DNA of 64,000 bases, from positions 310,001 to 374,000 of the forward strand of contig CAJJDO010000028.1 of assembly GCA_905183005.1 (NCBI GenBank). Reading direction: 5' to 3'. How positions within the stretch are numbered: position 1 is the first letter of the stretch; each line of letters opens with the position of its first letter. The position numbers were made by a program, and so were the translations under genes. The stretch is from Paramecium pentaurelia. Lineage: Eukaryota; Ciliophora; Oligohymenophorea; Peniculida; Parameciidae. Below, piece after piece: positions 1 through 11,899 of the stretch. The notes beneath the pieces were generated by a model. The model was not told where the DNA came from and did no database searches. It saw nothing but the letters and a program-made list of their open reading frames with translations.

Positions 1-1833
1 GACCTTTGGAATTGCGTCTTGTACATATTCAAGAAAGATTATCACCTTGGGCAATCTTCAAAGAAGTACCAGAAAAAAAGTTTACAGATTTTACTAAAGT
101 TCGTGAAGAAATTGATAGATTAACAGATGCAAAGGCTGGATAAAGAAAGAGTATAATCATTTTTAGAATATAGATATATTACCTGATCCTATCGAATTGA
201 CAATTTGGTCACCTGATTGTCCAGATCTTACAATTATAGATTTACCAGGAATCACTTTAATACCATTAAGAGATTCTGATCAACCTGACAATATTGAAGA
301 AATTACATTAAATATGTGCAAAAGGTATTTTTAATTTATGAAACTATAGATATTGTGAAGATGAACGAACCATCATTCTATGTGTAATGCCTGCAAGTTA
401 AGATATAACTACATAGAGATCTTTGAAATTAGCTCGTCAACTTGATCCAGATGGTATCAGAACTATTGGTGTGATTACTAAAATTGATATTATGGGAGAG
501 GGTTCAGATGCATCCAAAGTATTGTTGAATGAGGAAGTCAAATTGCGATTAGGTTATATTGGAGTCAAAAATAGAAGCTAATAAGATATTATTAACAAAG
601 TTCCTGTCTAAAAAGCACTTCGTTAAGAAGAGGATTATTTTTAAAATGATCCTCGATATGCAGGAATTCCTTAAGATATATTAGGAACTAGAGCATTAAT
701 TGAAAAATTGACGACTGTCTTATATCAACATATTAGAAAATGTTTACCAGATATTATCAAAGAAATTGATACTAAAAGTGATGAATGTGAAGATAAACTC
801 AAATTACTTGGTACTGAATTACCAAGAGATTAAAAAGATAAAGTCTAATTAGTTTTTAATTTACTTCAAGATTATACAGATGGATTTAAAAATACAATGG
901 ATGGAAAATATGATAAAAATGAAGCTACTATTACTGATGAAGAAAAGAAAATTGAACTTACAGGAGGAGCTAAAATTAAATAAATGTTTAACGAATTATA
1001 TTAAGAATTTGCAGATGAAAAATATCATGTTACTGATTGTTATTTAGATAAAGATATTGAATTGGCTGATCAATTACATTAAGGTGATAGCATTCCTGGA
1101 TTTCCATCTTTTGATAGTTTTCTTTATTTAATTGTTCCTTAAGTTTAAGCACTCATTAGACCTGCTTAAGATGTTTTAGATCAGATATTTTAATATATGG
1201 ATGAAATCAGTTAACAAATATTAAGAAAAGTATTCAATTCTTTTTTTATTTAGGTATTCACTAGATTCCCTTCAGTACTAGATGAAATCTCAGAAATGAG
1301 TCGCAAAGTCATAGAGTCTCAAAGAGCCAAAGCTGAATAAGTTGTGATCAATTAAATTGAAGCAGAAATGAATTACATCTATACAAATGATGAAGAATAC
1401 TTAACTACAAAAGCAGATCTTGTATTTAAATAAAACTCTAAGACAATTGATCCAAAAAAGATCTTAGTTAGAGAACTCAGAAATAGAGTTGATCTCTATT
1501 ACAAAATCTTAATTAGAAATCTTAGAGATAGCATTCCAAAAGTAAATACTCTTTTAATAATTTTAGTATATTGGGTATTATCTAGTGAAATAAACTTTGG
1601 ACAAAATGCAATTGGTTTTATATGATCAAATGAATAAAAGTGATAATGTTTTCTAAATGTTAGAAGAAGTAAATGCATTCCTATTTATTAATTCTAGCCT
1701 GTCTACATCCTATAGGAAAGATAATAACTCTAAAAAACTTTGAAGGCATTGAAGTAGGCAAAGAAAGTACTTAAATAAGACCCAGAGTAATTATTTTATC
1801 CATAATGCAAGTCTTTCGAAGGGCCGTGGTTGA
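1..1833 (+). CDS. Dynamin-family large GTPase, 5' partial
   Basis: A mechanoenzyme that oligomerises on membranes and severs them by GTP hydrolysis. The window starts inside the G domain, so the P-loop exon is missing. The G3 motif DLPG lies near base 250 and the G4 motif TKID near 480. The stalk follows, and the GTPase effector domain (IPKYIGYYLVKQTLDKMQL) spans the intron at 1542-1566. Introns that restore the frame: 151-173, 325-349, 1542-1566, 1669-1697 and 1787-1811. The last one gives a TGA stop at 1831-1833. Without it the frame would run into the next gene and stop at 1943. No PH or proline-rich domain is visible, so this resembles Drp-type dynamins more than classical endocytic ones. 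That subtype is an inference; the family call is firm. Confidence 0.95.
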
Positions 1834-1917
1834 TTGAACATTTTATAACATATTAAAATAATAAGTTAGCATATTAAATAAGATTTAAAAATAATTAAAA
1901 AAAATATTTATTGACCA

Positions 1918-2363
1918 ATGGTGAAAATGAATGTCCTCAATGATTGCCTCCGTTCTATTGTGAACGCTGAAAGGTTGTACTTGTTGTCCTAACTATTTAA
2001 GACAAGGAAGAAAGCAAGTGCTTATTAGACCCACATCCAAATTAGTTGTGAAGTTCTTATAAGTTATGCAAAGACATGGCTACATTGGTGAATTCGAAAT
2101 CGTTGATGATCATAGAAGTGGCAAGATTGTTGTTGAATTATTGGGTATCCAATAATCATTAAATTTTAGGACGCATTAATAAATGTGGTGTAATCTCTCC
2201 TAGATATGATGTTACATTAGGAGAATTTGAAAGATGGGCAAACAACATTCTACCTGCTAGACAATTTGGTTGTGTCGTCCTTACAACCAATGTTGGAATC
2301 CTTACACATGAAGAAGCCAGATAAAGACATATTGGAGGTAAAATCCTTGGTTTCTTTTATTGA
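1918..2363 (+). CDS. RPS15A: Ribosomal protein uS8 (S15a), small subunit
   Basis: A structural component of the 40S subunit that binds the central domain of 18S rRNA. The protein starts MVKMNVLNDCLRSIVNAE and carries the family-typical HGYIGEFEI, NKCGVISPR and GGKILGFF segments. It is full length (about 130 aa). Two introns interrupt it: 1974-2001 (28 nt) and a 24-nt one near 2137. The start is about 85 bp after the dynamin stop on the same strand, so promoter and 5' UTR must be very short. Confidence 0.97.
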
Positions 2364-3077
2364 TATCATTATAAAAACGTAGTACAATAAATATTTATGT
2401 ATTTATCTACCCAACTGGATATAAATTAATTGCTCATTTATATATTATATATTATATTTTAAATTTTCAATTATCTTATTAAGATTCTCATCTATCTCTC
2501 TTATACTATAGACTAAAGATTTGAAATATATTTTCAATATTCTTATTATTATTACAATCTTATTTTACATCAATAAAATAGTATAACTCATAGATTTTAT
2601 CTAAAATTATTAAAAATACTTTAAATAATCTTAAATTGTTTCATAATAGAATAAATTCTAATCAATTTATTTGTTTTCAAAATGTTATAAGTTTAGATTC
2701 TATAAATATTGAGAAATAAAAAACTTAGAATTATTAATTATGAAAAAAAAATGATTTCCTATAAAATAAGATTCTTTCTTAGGTATTCTTTTAATTAAGA
2801 TTTTTATCTTTATTTATTTAGTTTCAATTATATGGTAAAATAGTATTATGAAGAAATGATAGATGAATTATTTAATAAATAATATTATAAATTCATGAAT
2901 AATTAGATTATTCATAATAATTTTTTAAATTAAAGATAATACAAATAGAATTTATTAATATAAATAAAAATTAGCTTTTTATAGTAATTAATGAAGATCT
3001 AGATATGTAATCTAAATAATTTAGCTTTATATGAAGAAACTTTTTAGATAATAATAATTTTAATGTTTGTTGGTTTT
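2364..3077. other. 714-bp gap with ambiguous open frames
   Basis: With TGA as sole stop, long frames exist on both strands and I cannot choose between them. On the plus strand an ATG near 2752 opens a frame reading MISYKIRFFL and later YYEEMIDELF, possibly with a 39-nt intron. On the minus strand one frame reads SLVYSIREIDENLNKIIENL, coiled-coil-like, but runs into the 3' end of RPS15A. Nothing matches a family I know. The stretch may be intergenic, or a small undetected gene or gene relic. Confidence 0.3.
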
Positions 3078-4328
3078 TCATTATTTTCCCTTTCTATTTT
3101 GAACTGGTGCTTGATTACTAACTGCATGTTCTTCAATAAGGGATTCACCTACATATTCATTAACTCTCTTTTTCAAATATTCATTAACTGTTGCTATCTT
3201 TTCTCTATAAATTAAAAGAGATTCCTCTAATAATTAATTCTCTTCATGTCTCTTCTCTTTTTCAGAATTGTACAATTTCTTTTTGTAATTGTATTCCTCT
3301 AAAAAAGAATGTTAATTAATTATTACCTTATGTCAAACTTAAGATTCTCATGCTTTATTCTTATAATTCCTTTTTCTTAGTTAATATATCTGAAGCCAAT
3401 TCCTTATCATTTTAAAGTGAGTTCAAGAATTTAGCCTTAGCATCATATTCTTATTTAAGAGATTCTTATTCAGCAAGTAAGTTTGTTTTGAAATCAGCAA
3501 AATCATTGGCAGATAAGATTTCTTATTCTTCTAAACTTTTAATTGTTTCTCTCAACTTTTCAATTAATTATTGAATGATTCCAACTACATCTTTTTCTAC
3601 TAATGAAGCCAATTATTCTCCATTACCATGGGATCCTTAAAATAATAAATTGAAAATTACTTGTTTATGCAAATGAATTTTATTCTTCACCTAATTTAAC
3701 AAAATCTTAAACAGCTTGCTCTTCAAACAAGTTTGCATACTTACTCAATTTTTCTGCATAATCTCCAATATGATTCTTTTCTACAAAAGTACTTTATTTG
3801 CTTTGAGCATCACTTCTGACCCAATCAAGAACTGAAAGAGCATTTTTATATTCTCTAAGTGTATCAATGAAAAGAGCATTAGCTTCACATCGTTATTCAG
3901 CTAGATTTTCAAGTTTAACTTCATTTGCCTTATATCGCTTGTTATTCCAATTCAAGTAATCAGTTGTTTATTGGATCTTAAGACTTAAAGTTATTTAAGA
4001 TATATAAATACTCAACAGCTTCTAAGTCTTATTAGGCTGCAGCAGCACTCTTTGAATTAACATTAACAATTCCTGAGAACTCATTGATATCCTTTAAAAT
4101 GGCTGATTCAAAGCGTTAGAAGGTAAGGTCTGCCTTATCTTGAGCTTCAACATTAGCACCCTACAGATCTTCAAGCAAAGTAAGCACTGATTGAATGGCA
4201 TCTTATGAACTTAAGACATTTGTTTTAGAACTAAGTAAATTCAAAAAGTCTGTATTGATCTTTTTGGGGCTGCAAAATACACTCTAACTCAAAAGGAGAA
4301 TGACTAACACTCCTGATATACTTTTCAT
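3078..4328 (-). CDS. Trichocyst matrix protein (TMP family)
   Basis: A secretory cargo protein that crystallises inside trichocysts, the exocytotic dart organelles of Paramecium. It starts MKSISGVLVILLLS, a clear signal peptide, followed by a long acidic, heptad-rich body (e.g. SVLTLLEDLQGANVEAQDKA) typical of TMP precursors, which are cleaved into two mature chains. The C-terminus ends EEHAVSNQAPVQNRKGKQ before TGA. The span predicts about 370 aa after splicing, the usual TMP size. Introns include a 28-nt one at about 3299-3326 and a 25-nt one near 3638. The family is large and multigene, so the paralogue cannot be named. Convergent with the ambiguous stretch on its 3' side. Confidence 0.85.
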
Positions 4329-4855
4329 TCTTTTTCAATAATAATAATATTTATATAAATACCGTTTTTATACATTAATATACTTCCTCATTTAAGAATG
4401 CTATCCAACCTCTACATAAATAAAATTATCAATAATGGGAGTTCATTGTATATAGAAACATTTCAACTTAGAGATAAAATGCAGATAATTAAAATTTGTA
4501 TAGATTTTAAGATTTAAAATGAAAATAGAAAATGATAAATTTATATTTCTTAAATTTATTAGAAGAGTATTTTCTAATTAAAATACTTTATACATTTTAT
4601 ATTTAATCAAATATTAAATCCAAATAGAATTAAGCTTAATTAACAGGAATAAAAGAGATTAAAATAAAAATCTATAAACAATAATAAAATAATAAACACC
4701 ATTTAAGATTTTTTATTATAATTAATTAAAAATAATTATAGACTTAAAAATTAAATAAAATAATGAAAAGATAGAGAGATAAGAAGTGAATGAAATATTT
4801 CAAAATGAAATCTTAAGTTAATTTAATAATTTTGTGATAATTTATTTTGTATTAT
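4329..4855. other. Gap between two minus-strand genes
   Basis: AT-rich stretch between the start of the TMP gene and the stop of the next minus-strand gene, so it should hold the TMP promoter. A plus-strand frame opens at the ATG 4435-4437 and stays free of TGA for over 130 codons (MGVHCIQKHFNLEIK..), but it runs into the antisense of the next gene and has no family resemblance. With one stop codon and this base composition such a frame is not statistically striking. I do not call it a gene. Confidence 0.35.
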
Positions 4856-5876
4856 TCAAATATCTGGAAGTGGTTGATTGCATCCAGACCATTTATTCAT
4901 TACCTTCTTACCGTCCTTAATGTCAAACCACAAATCTCCAATAATACCAATATCTCTCAAGAATCTACCTCCTGGAGTGTGATAATCTTAATAAGTATCA
5001 GTATCATCAGTATCCTAGATATAAATATAATAAGAATTACTTCGCTATCAGGGAAGTTGAGAGGGGGTGGATGAGTAATTCTCCAATGATCTTCATCTGG
5101 ATATCTTTAGTAAAGAAATTCAGCCCCTAAAAAGAATAGATAAGATAATATTACAGAAATATACAAATGGCATAGTAGCTATTAAAGCCCATGGCCACAT
5201 TGGTCCTCTTTTTCTGAAATGCTATGTTCTGAAGCTCTCAGTTTAGAAATCACAATCTTCAGATTCATAATCAAATTCATGATTAACATCAGCATCTTAA
5301 TCTTATTAGGCTGCAGTCAAATGTTAGATTGGTTGTCCCACTTATTTGTTTTCTGGTTTTAATAGAAGTGATGGATTGTATAGATGATCTTAAGGTAAGG
5401 CTTCAGATGGATTGAAATGAACAAGTTTTCCTTCGAATGGCCATACGTATGTTTTTGGATCTGGACATCCAACATGTTTAGTTGGAATAATATAGTCTGG
5501 ATTGTATTTTGGATCATCTCTCCAATCATAGGGCTTACCATGAGCTTCATTATAATTGACACCTGGATAATACATATAACCAGGACCCTCTAAGATTCAA
5601 TAATGAATGATTACACTCAAAATAAGTATATAAATTCTTATGATCCAAATGTTGAGTAATTGTATTATATTCAACCTTGGGTCTGCCTCTTCCATGAGGT
5701 ACTCCATGACCATGATCTCCATGTCCATGACCATGATCTCCATGATCACCATGATCTCCATGATCTCCATGATCATCATGATGTGCAAAAGGATTGGGTA
5801 CTTTAGTAGAATTTGCAAATGTTTAAATTGTGACTTGTCTGAGTTGATTCTTCAATCCTCTAGTTAAATGAATCAT
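4856..5876 (-). CDS. Mitochondrial single-pass membrane protein with His/Asp/Gly repeat
   Basis: Unrecognised family. The N-terminus (MIHLTRGLKNQLRQVTIQTF) is basic and amphipathic, like a mitochondrial presequence. A repeat of His-Gly-Asp units follows at about residues 35-60, then GVPHGRGRP and a Trp/Pro/Tyr-rich soluble region with YYPGVNYNEAHGKPYDW. One membrane segment (WPWALIATMPFVYFWAEFL) precedes YPDEDHWRITHPPPLNF. Introns of 25-28 nt restore the frame at about 5585, 5126 and 5013. Overall layout (presequence, one transmembrane span, Trp/Pro-rich flanks) resembles accessory subunits of ciliate respiratory complexes, such as NDUFB8-like proteins, but no diagnostic motif proves it. The start is chosen because the presequence begins there. 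Confidence 0.75.
5700..5778 (-). repeat. In-frame repeat coding (His-Gly-Asp)n
   Basis: An imperfect 9-bp repeat, seen on the plus strand as variants of catgatctc, inside the mitochondrial protein gene. On the minus strand it codes for alternating His-Gly-Asp and His-Gly. Repeat purity suggests recent slippage or expansion. The His/Asp spacing could bind divalent metal, which is inference only. Confidence 0.8.
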
Positions 5877-5921
5877 TTAATTTTAATTATATACATTCAG
5901 AATATCTTAATTATCTGTTAG

Positions 5922-6317
5922 ATGAATTCAAACAATAGTACGGTTTCGCATTTGTCTGAAAACTACGAAACCAAATATTATCCTAATGATTAAGAGAAAG
6001 AAAATAAGAATATTTAAATACCTACATTTATATAATACTATGAACTTAATAATACTACAACTTTGAATACAATTACATAAAAATTAACTAACACCATAAG
6101 TTAAATTCAAGAAACTGAAAATTCATTATATGAAACATTGTAGAAAACTGAGATCACAGAAGAACAAAAACAACAGATTAAAATAAGAATAATAAAATTA
6201 TAAATGTTACAAGTCATAGCATAGTTTAAAACAGAAACTAAATCAAATTTATCTGCATTATAAAGAGAATTAAGAGAAATTTAAAACTATATTCTTAATG
6301 AATTGCTTCAATTTTGA
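5922..6317 (+). CDS. Small coiled-coil protein, 131 aa
   Basis: Unrecognised. One uninterrupted frame of 132 codons starting MNSNNSTVSHLSENYETK and ending at TGA. The middle and C-terminal parts are helical with heptads (SQIQETENSLYETLQKTEI, LQMLQVIAQFKTETKS). This pattern is typical of short coiled-coil subunits such as basal-body, kinetochore or tethering factors, but no family is evident. It is transcribed away from the mitochondrial-protein gene, with only 45 bp between the two start codons, so they share a compact divergent promoter. Confidence 0.8.
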
Positions 6318-6437
6318 TTACTTCATATTATATATAAAGTTAATAAATTTTCATTTAGTAGTAAAACCATATTTTGATAATCTCAAATCAACTATTGATA
6401 ATTTACTAGCACTTTAATCTCAATTATTTTTTATATT

Positions 6438-7609
6438 TCACTTTGCTACTCTCAACTAATTATTTATATTATCTATTATATTTCTATAGTCTTAAAAGTC
6501 TTGCCTAATTTATTGGGAAATTACACAATAAATAGTTCTATTTTATAATCTCATCAGGTTTCTTAATAGCTAACATTTTGAAAATTTTAAATCTTTTTTA
6601 GGATTGATTTTATTAAAGATTTCATTAGTTTTATCTATGTCTGGTTAATTTTATATGGTCTGATTCATATTTATCAATAGCATTACTATATTCTTCTCTG
6701 AAATAACCTATTACCTCATCAAAAGCTTATTTTAAATATTTTTATCTCTAATGATTGACTACTACTTAACCATCTCTTTATAATTTACCTTTTTTTGAAT
6801 TTCTCTTAAAACTTATTATTATAATTAAGATTAATGAAGGATATAAACTTTTTTTGATTCTATTTAGCTTTAAAAATAAGTTTTCCATGAAAATCGAAAG
6901 GGTATGCATAAATCATTACTATTATATCCCATATTGAATCTATCTATTCTCCACCATTTTTTAATTTAACGAAAATAAAATCTTTCTAGAATTCAATATT
7001 CTAAACATATTTCTTAATCCCTTATCAAATTTGAGCTCTCTTTTAATCAAATTTTTTAATTAATGAAATCCTTATTCTCACTTTTCTCTTTAGCTATATT
7101 TAATTCTATAAATATTCTGTTCTTCTTTTTAACAAAAACTAGCATAATTCTTATAAATTAGTTAATAAATGTTTATCTCGAATAATCTTAAGACCTGTTA
7201 TGATAAATCAATACAAAAGGTTCTTTTTAATGAAAGAATAAAATATCCATTACTCTTAGTTTTAAGGTCTTGCCATAATTGTTGGCTACATTATTTTAAT
7301 AGAAAGACTTAAAAATTCAACACGGTCTTTAATTTATGATATTAATTGCAATCCTCCATCTTTCTTCATGAATTTAATATGAGTCTATTCATTTGATAGA
7401 TATCTATTACTAAGTTGATCATAGAATTCATCATAAATTAAATTCTTTTTAATTGATTGTCAATCATTTGTTTGGTGATGATATATTGAACAATCACAAT
7501 TAAATTTGGAATGAATATGGTAATTTTTATTAAACTTTTTTTCTAGATCAACATAAAGAATAAGAATATGAAACATAAGTTCTTAATCTGAATCAATATT
7601 ATTAAACAT
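6438..7609 (-). pseudogene. Hypothetical protein, probably broken (in-frame TGA, lost frame)
   Basis: From the ATG at 7607-7609 the minus strand reads MFNNIDSDQELMFHILILY.. with good protein character. It is interrupted by a TGA at 7460-7462 that no short GT..AG intron of suitable length removes, and continues in the same frame (SIKKNLIYDEFYDQLSNRY). A 23-nt intron near 7296 then restores KLRVMDILFFHQKEPFVLIY. After KSENKDFINQK near 7055 the frame is lost, and a protein-like reading resumes one frame over (YVQNIEFQKDFIFVKLKNGG). The C-terminal end is uncertain; one frame ends at TGA 6438-6440. No family recognised. It may be a decaying duplicate, as is common after Paramecium whole-genome duplications. 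Its start is only 4 bp from that of the Hsp70-like gene, which also argues against a normal gene. Confidence 0.5.
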
Positions 7610-7613
7610 ATTA

Positions 7614-9316
7614 ATGTAAGAAGAATATTTAGGTTATGGAGTAGATTTAGGTGGTAGATATACACTACTTGCTAAATGCCAATTATTCTCAGCTGATGTG
7701 GTACTAAATGAAGGTTAAAGAGAAACAGAAAATGTCATAGTTTTTTAGACACATGAGAGATTCTTTGGAAATACTGCTGCACATTCTTATAGATCTAATA
7801 TATTAAATTCAGTAAGAGGTTTCCAAAAGCCCCATACATTTTAATATAAAGGGAAATCAATTAAAATGGAACCTGAATAATAGATAGGAGCTTTTCTTAG
7901 AAAATTATTGCGAAATTGTAATAGAACAATTGTTATCTCTTATCCTGATTTTTATACTCAATTCGATTTGATCAGGTTATGGAGAGCAATTTAAATTAGT
8001 AAAATAAAAGTGTTGGCAGCAATTCCAGAAAATATGGCAATAAGTACTTATGTTAATTATTGTTAAAATAATGTTCTACAAAAAGAAATGATGATAATTG
8101 ATTTTGGACATTCAAAATTCACAGCATTTTTATTATCATAAGAATAAGTTATATGTGAGGTTTTTGATAGAAATCTAGGAACATTCTAAATGGACAATTA
8201 TTTAGCTGAATGGATTATAAATAAGGCAAAGATCACAATAGATAAATAAAGTAAATATTATTTAAGATTGTTGGATACTTGTGAAAATATTAGGAAACGT
8301 TTAAGTGCAAATAAAGATACTCATATTGATATTGAACAACTTATTCCAGATGTAGATTTTACATATAATTTAACAAGGTACATAATATATATAATTATTA
8401 AAGGGAATAATATGAGACAATAATATAACCAGTTTTAGAATCAATTTAAAATTTACTATTTAATCTCTATCATTAGACATAAAATTATTAATTTAATTTA
8501 ATAGTTACTTTAGGAGGAGGTTCTAGAATTCCAATTATATAATAATGCATTAAAACTATTTTTGAAGGTAAATAAATTTAAAGTACAATACATGCAACTG
8601 AAGCTATATGTCAAGGATGTGCAGTTTCTAATACATTAATTACTTAAAGAAAGGAATAATTAAAAAAAGAATAATCGACTCATCATTATTTAAATTTATA
8701 TGAACATTATCCTATTTTTATAGGAATCAAAACTTAAGATTAGACTAATAATTAAATGCATTAAATCAATTTAAGAGAGTATTTCGTCCTTAATGGTGAA
8801 TGTCAAAAATTTAGTCATTGCTTAACAAAATAATTGGACTAATTTAAATCTTATGAAATATCTCTATTTTATGATCCTCCACCTATTGGATGTTAATCAT
8901 TGATTAAAACTTATTACATTACTAATACAAAAATAATTATGTTTTATTATGATGATTATGGAGTGGTTTAAATGACTGCAGATAATTAAATAGCCTTACC
9001 AATATAAGATTAGAGAATTGGACTTATAGAAATGATTGAAATAGAAGATCAATTAGAATTAGATGATAGTAATGTTTAACTAGTAATATTTATATATTAT
9101 TATTAGACTCATGATCTTAGATATTAATGTGAAAGAAGAATAAATGAAGTTAAACAATAATATAAAAATATTAATCTAAGTGTTCCATAATTATTAAAAG
9201 TAGGTGAATTAATTGAAGAGTCTGAACAAAGAGTTTTGGATTAGAGTTTAACATATTAGGATGTTTAAAATTTGATGAATGAGTTTGAAATATAATATAA
9301 AAATATTATCGCTTGA
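7614..9316 (+). CDS. Divergent Hsp70/Hsp110-like protein
   Basis: An actin-fold chaperone-like ATPase. The N-terminal phosphate-1 motif appears as GVDLGGRYTLLAK. The second part of the fold has IIDFGHSKFTAFLL (phosphate-2) and VTLGGGSRIPII, matching the Hsp70 GGSTRIP adenosine motif. ATEAICQGCA corresponds to the conserved PDEAVARGAA stretch. One 26-nt intron near 8378 is needed. The remainder is Gln-rich and poorly conserved, and the usual C-terminal lid is short; length is about 555 aa. Sequence is far from canonical cytosolic Hsp70, nearest in style to Hsp110-type nucleotide-exchange factors. Canonical chaperone activity is therefore doubtful. Family call firm, subtype inferred. Confidence 0.8.
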
Positions 9317-9325
9317 TATTAATAT

Positions 9326-9705
9326 GTTAAATTAAGATTTAACATCTTAAAAGATAGTTGATTCAAAGGATAATTCTTGAAATATATATTATCCTATATT
9401 TAGACATATTTTAAATCCAAATATTTTTATGTTTATCAATTCAGATATCAATTTTATTTTTTATTCTAATAAAGAAGAAATTTAAATAATGAATTAATAA
9501 TAAAGTATTAGAACTGGAATGTAATATTTATAGATATTAAAGTGGAAATGAAATCCAAAATAGTAGAATAAAAGGAAATAGAATCTATACTAGTTGAATC
9601 AAATTAGATTATTAAGAAACTGAGTCTGAAATGAAATAAGTAATACTAATATGTAAAGAAGGAGAGTTAGAGAATTAGTTATAGGATTAAAATAAAAATA
9701 ATTGA
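9326..9705 (+). pseudogene. Small open frame interrupted by TGA, possible relic
   Basis: Starts MLNQDLTSQKIVDSKDNS, then an in-frame TGA near 9374, then a convincing continuation (YYPIFRHILNPNIFMFINSD). Removing a 22-nt GT..AG segment near 9521 leads on to GNEIQNSRIKGNRIY, a further TGA, and QETESEMKQVILICKEG up to a TGA at 9703-9705. Either the gene is dead or I have misplaced exons. No family recognised. It sits between two intact plus-strand genes. Confidence 0.3.
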
Positions 9706-9737
9706 ATTACTTATGAAATTTATATATAAAATTTTAT

Positions 9738-11821
9738 ATGGCTTATTTTGGAAATAATCAATAGCGTGGAGAATTATAAGAGTTGTATGCTGATTTGAAT
9801 GATTTAAATTTTGAGAAAAAGAAAGAAGTATTACATTAATTAATGTGATATTAAGGCTATTAAGAAAGTTATTGCTTATATGACAGTAGGAAAAGATGTG
9901 TCACAATTATTTTAATCAGTTATTAAGTGTCTTGAATTTTAAGATATAGAAATGAAAAAGTTGGTAATAATATTGGATAATATTTAATAGATTTACTTAT
10001 ACATTGTGAATTATTCTCGTTAAAAACCTGATGATGCCATTATGGTGATTCAAAATTTTAGGAAAGATGTACGTAAATCAGAAAATCCATTGGTAAGAGC
10101 ATTGGCTATAAGAACATTTGGTTGTTTAAGAGTTCCAAAATTGAATGAATATTTGATTGAACCACTGAAAGATTGTGTTTAAGATGATGATCCTTATGTG
10201 CGCAAAACTGCTGTTTTATGTGTTCCTAAAGTAATTTTCTTTCATTTTTATTAGGTATTTGAAGTATCACCTGAATTATGTCCAGCTTTATTAGAATAAT
10301 TATAGAAATTATTAGAAAAGGAATCAAATGCATTGGTTTTGGCAAATTTAATTTAGTCCATGAGAGAAATTGAAGTTGTTAATGGTAAACAATTAATTGT
10401 ACTAAATCCTAAAATTATACAAAAATTGTTATTAGCTATTGATGAATGTATGGAATGGGGTTAGATATTCATTCTTGATTATTTGGCTACTTATGATCCT
10501 GTTGATTCTAAATAAGCTGAAATAATAATTGAAAGAACATTGCCTAGATTGAGTCATATCAATCCTACTGTTACATTTTGTGCTGTTAAACTAATACTTA
10601 AATATTTAGATTATCTTAATAATGGAGATTTAGTCAAGAATCTTTGTAAAAAGATATCTCCTTCACTTATATCTTTGCTTTCTTGGAATCAACCTGAAAT
10701 TTAATATACCATTCTTAGAAATATCTCATTGATATTACAAAAATTTCCTATTCTTTTTGAAAATGAAGTCAAAGTATTTTTTTGTTCATTTAATGAACCA
10801 TATTATATAAAATATGAAAAATTAGATATTATGGTAAGAATTTGTGATTCTAAAAATTTTCATTAAGTTTTAAATGAATTAATGATATATATTAATGAAG
10901 CAGATCCTCATTTTGTAAGAAAAACAATTAAATCAATTGGTAAAATTGCTGTTATGTATGATAAAGCACTTGCTGAGTAATAATAACTTAATTAGTTAGA
11001 GCTGTTTCAATCTTAGTAGAATTTGCTAAAAATGTTTAATAAACCAATGAAGCTGTCTAAGAATTATTCATTCAAATGTAAATTATCTACAGAAAAAATC
11101 GAAATTTATATAAAACTAATGATAGTCTTAAAATATTATTCAGTATTATTGACTATGCTAATGAACCAGAAGCAAAAGTATTTTTCTATTTTCTTAACAA
11201 TATTAGAGTGCTTGTGCTTGGATTATTGGTGAGTTTGCAGAATTCATTCCTAAATCAGTTGAAAAGATGGGGGAATATGTTGATAATTTTATATTGGAAG
11301 ATCGATTAGTTTAACTTTAAATATTAACATCAGGAGTTAAACTTTATATTAAATATCCTTCATTATGTTCAGCATTAATTTAATAACTTATAAATTCTGC
11401 AAAAGATTCTTTTAATCCTGATGTTAGAGATAGAACATACATTTATTGGAGATTATTGTCTACTGATCCAGAAATTGTGAAGAACTTAATTTGTTATGTT
11501 GCTGTAGGATCTTCTCAATTTTAAAAAGACATACGTCTATGGGAAACTAAAGATTTGATTACTGCTTTAGAAAATATGGGTAGTATTAGTAATCTATTTC
11601 ATAAGTTACCAAATTAATTATATAAAAATATTAAAGTCAGGAATAAGTAATAATAATATTTTATATTTAAGTAATCAACAAGAAGTAAAAATATATAAGG
11701 CAGATGAGAAATAAGAGGTACCTTCAAAAGAATAAGAAATCAAAAAGGATGATTAAATTCAATAATAATAATAATAACCTAAATAAGATTTTGATCTATT
11801 AAATTTTGAAGAACCTGTATC

Positions 11822-11899
<78 letters not shown>

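Noticed and set aside
4435..4860. Plus-strand open frame of over 130 codons from ATG 4435
   Set aside because: With one stop codon such length is expected by chance, it overlaps the antisense of a supported gene, and no family similarity is seen.
7460..7462. TGA as selenocysteine or recoded sense codon
   Set aside because: No SECIS-like hairpin is evident, the residues around it are not typical of selenoproteins, and every intact gene here uses TGA only as stop.
11023..11232. Plus-strand frame inside the beta-adaptin gene
   Set aside because: Out of frame with the adaptin trunk. The adaptin reading continues through the region.
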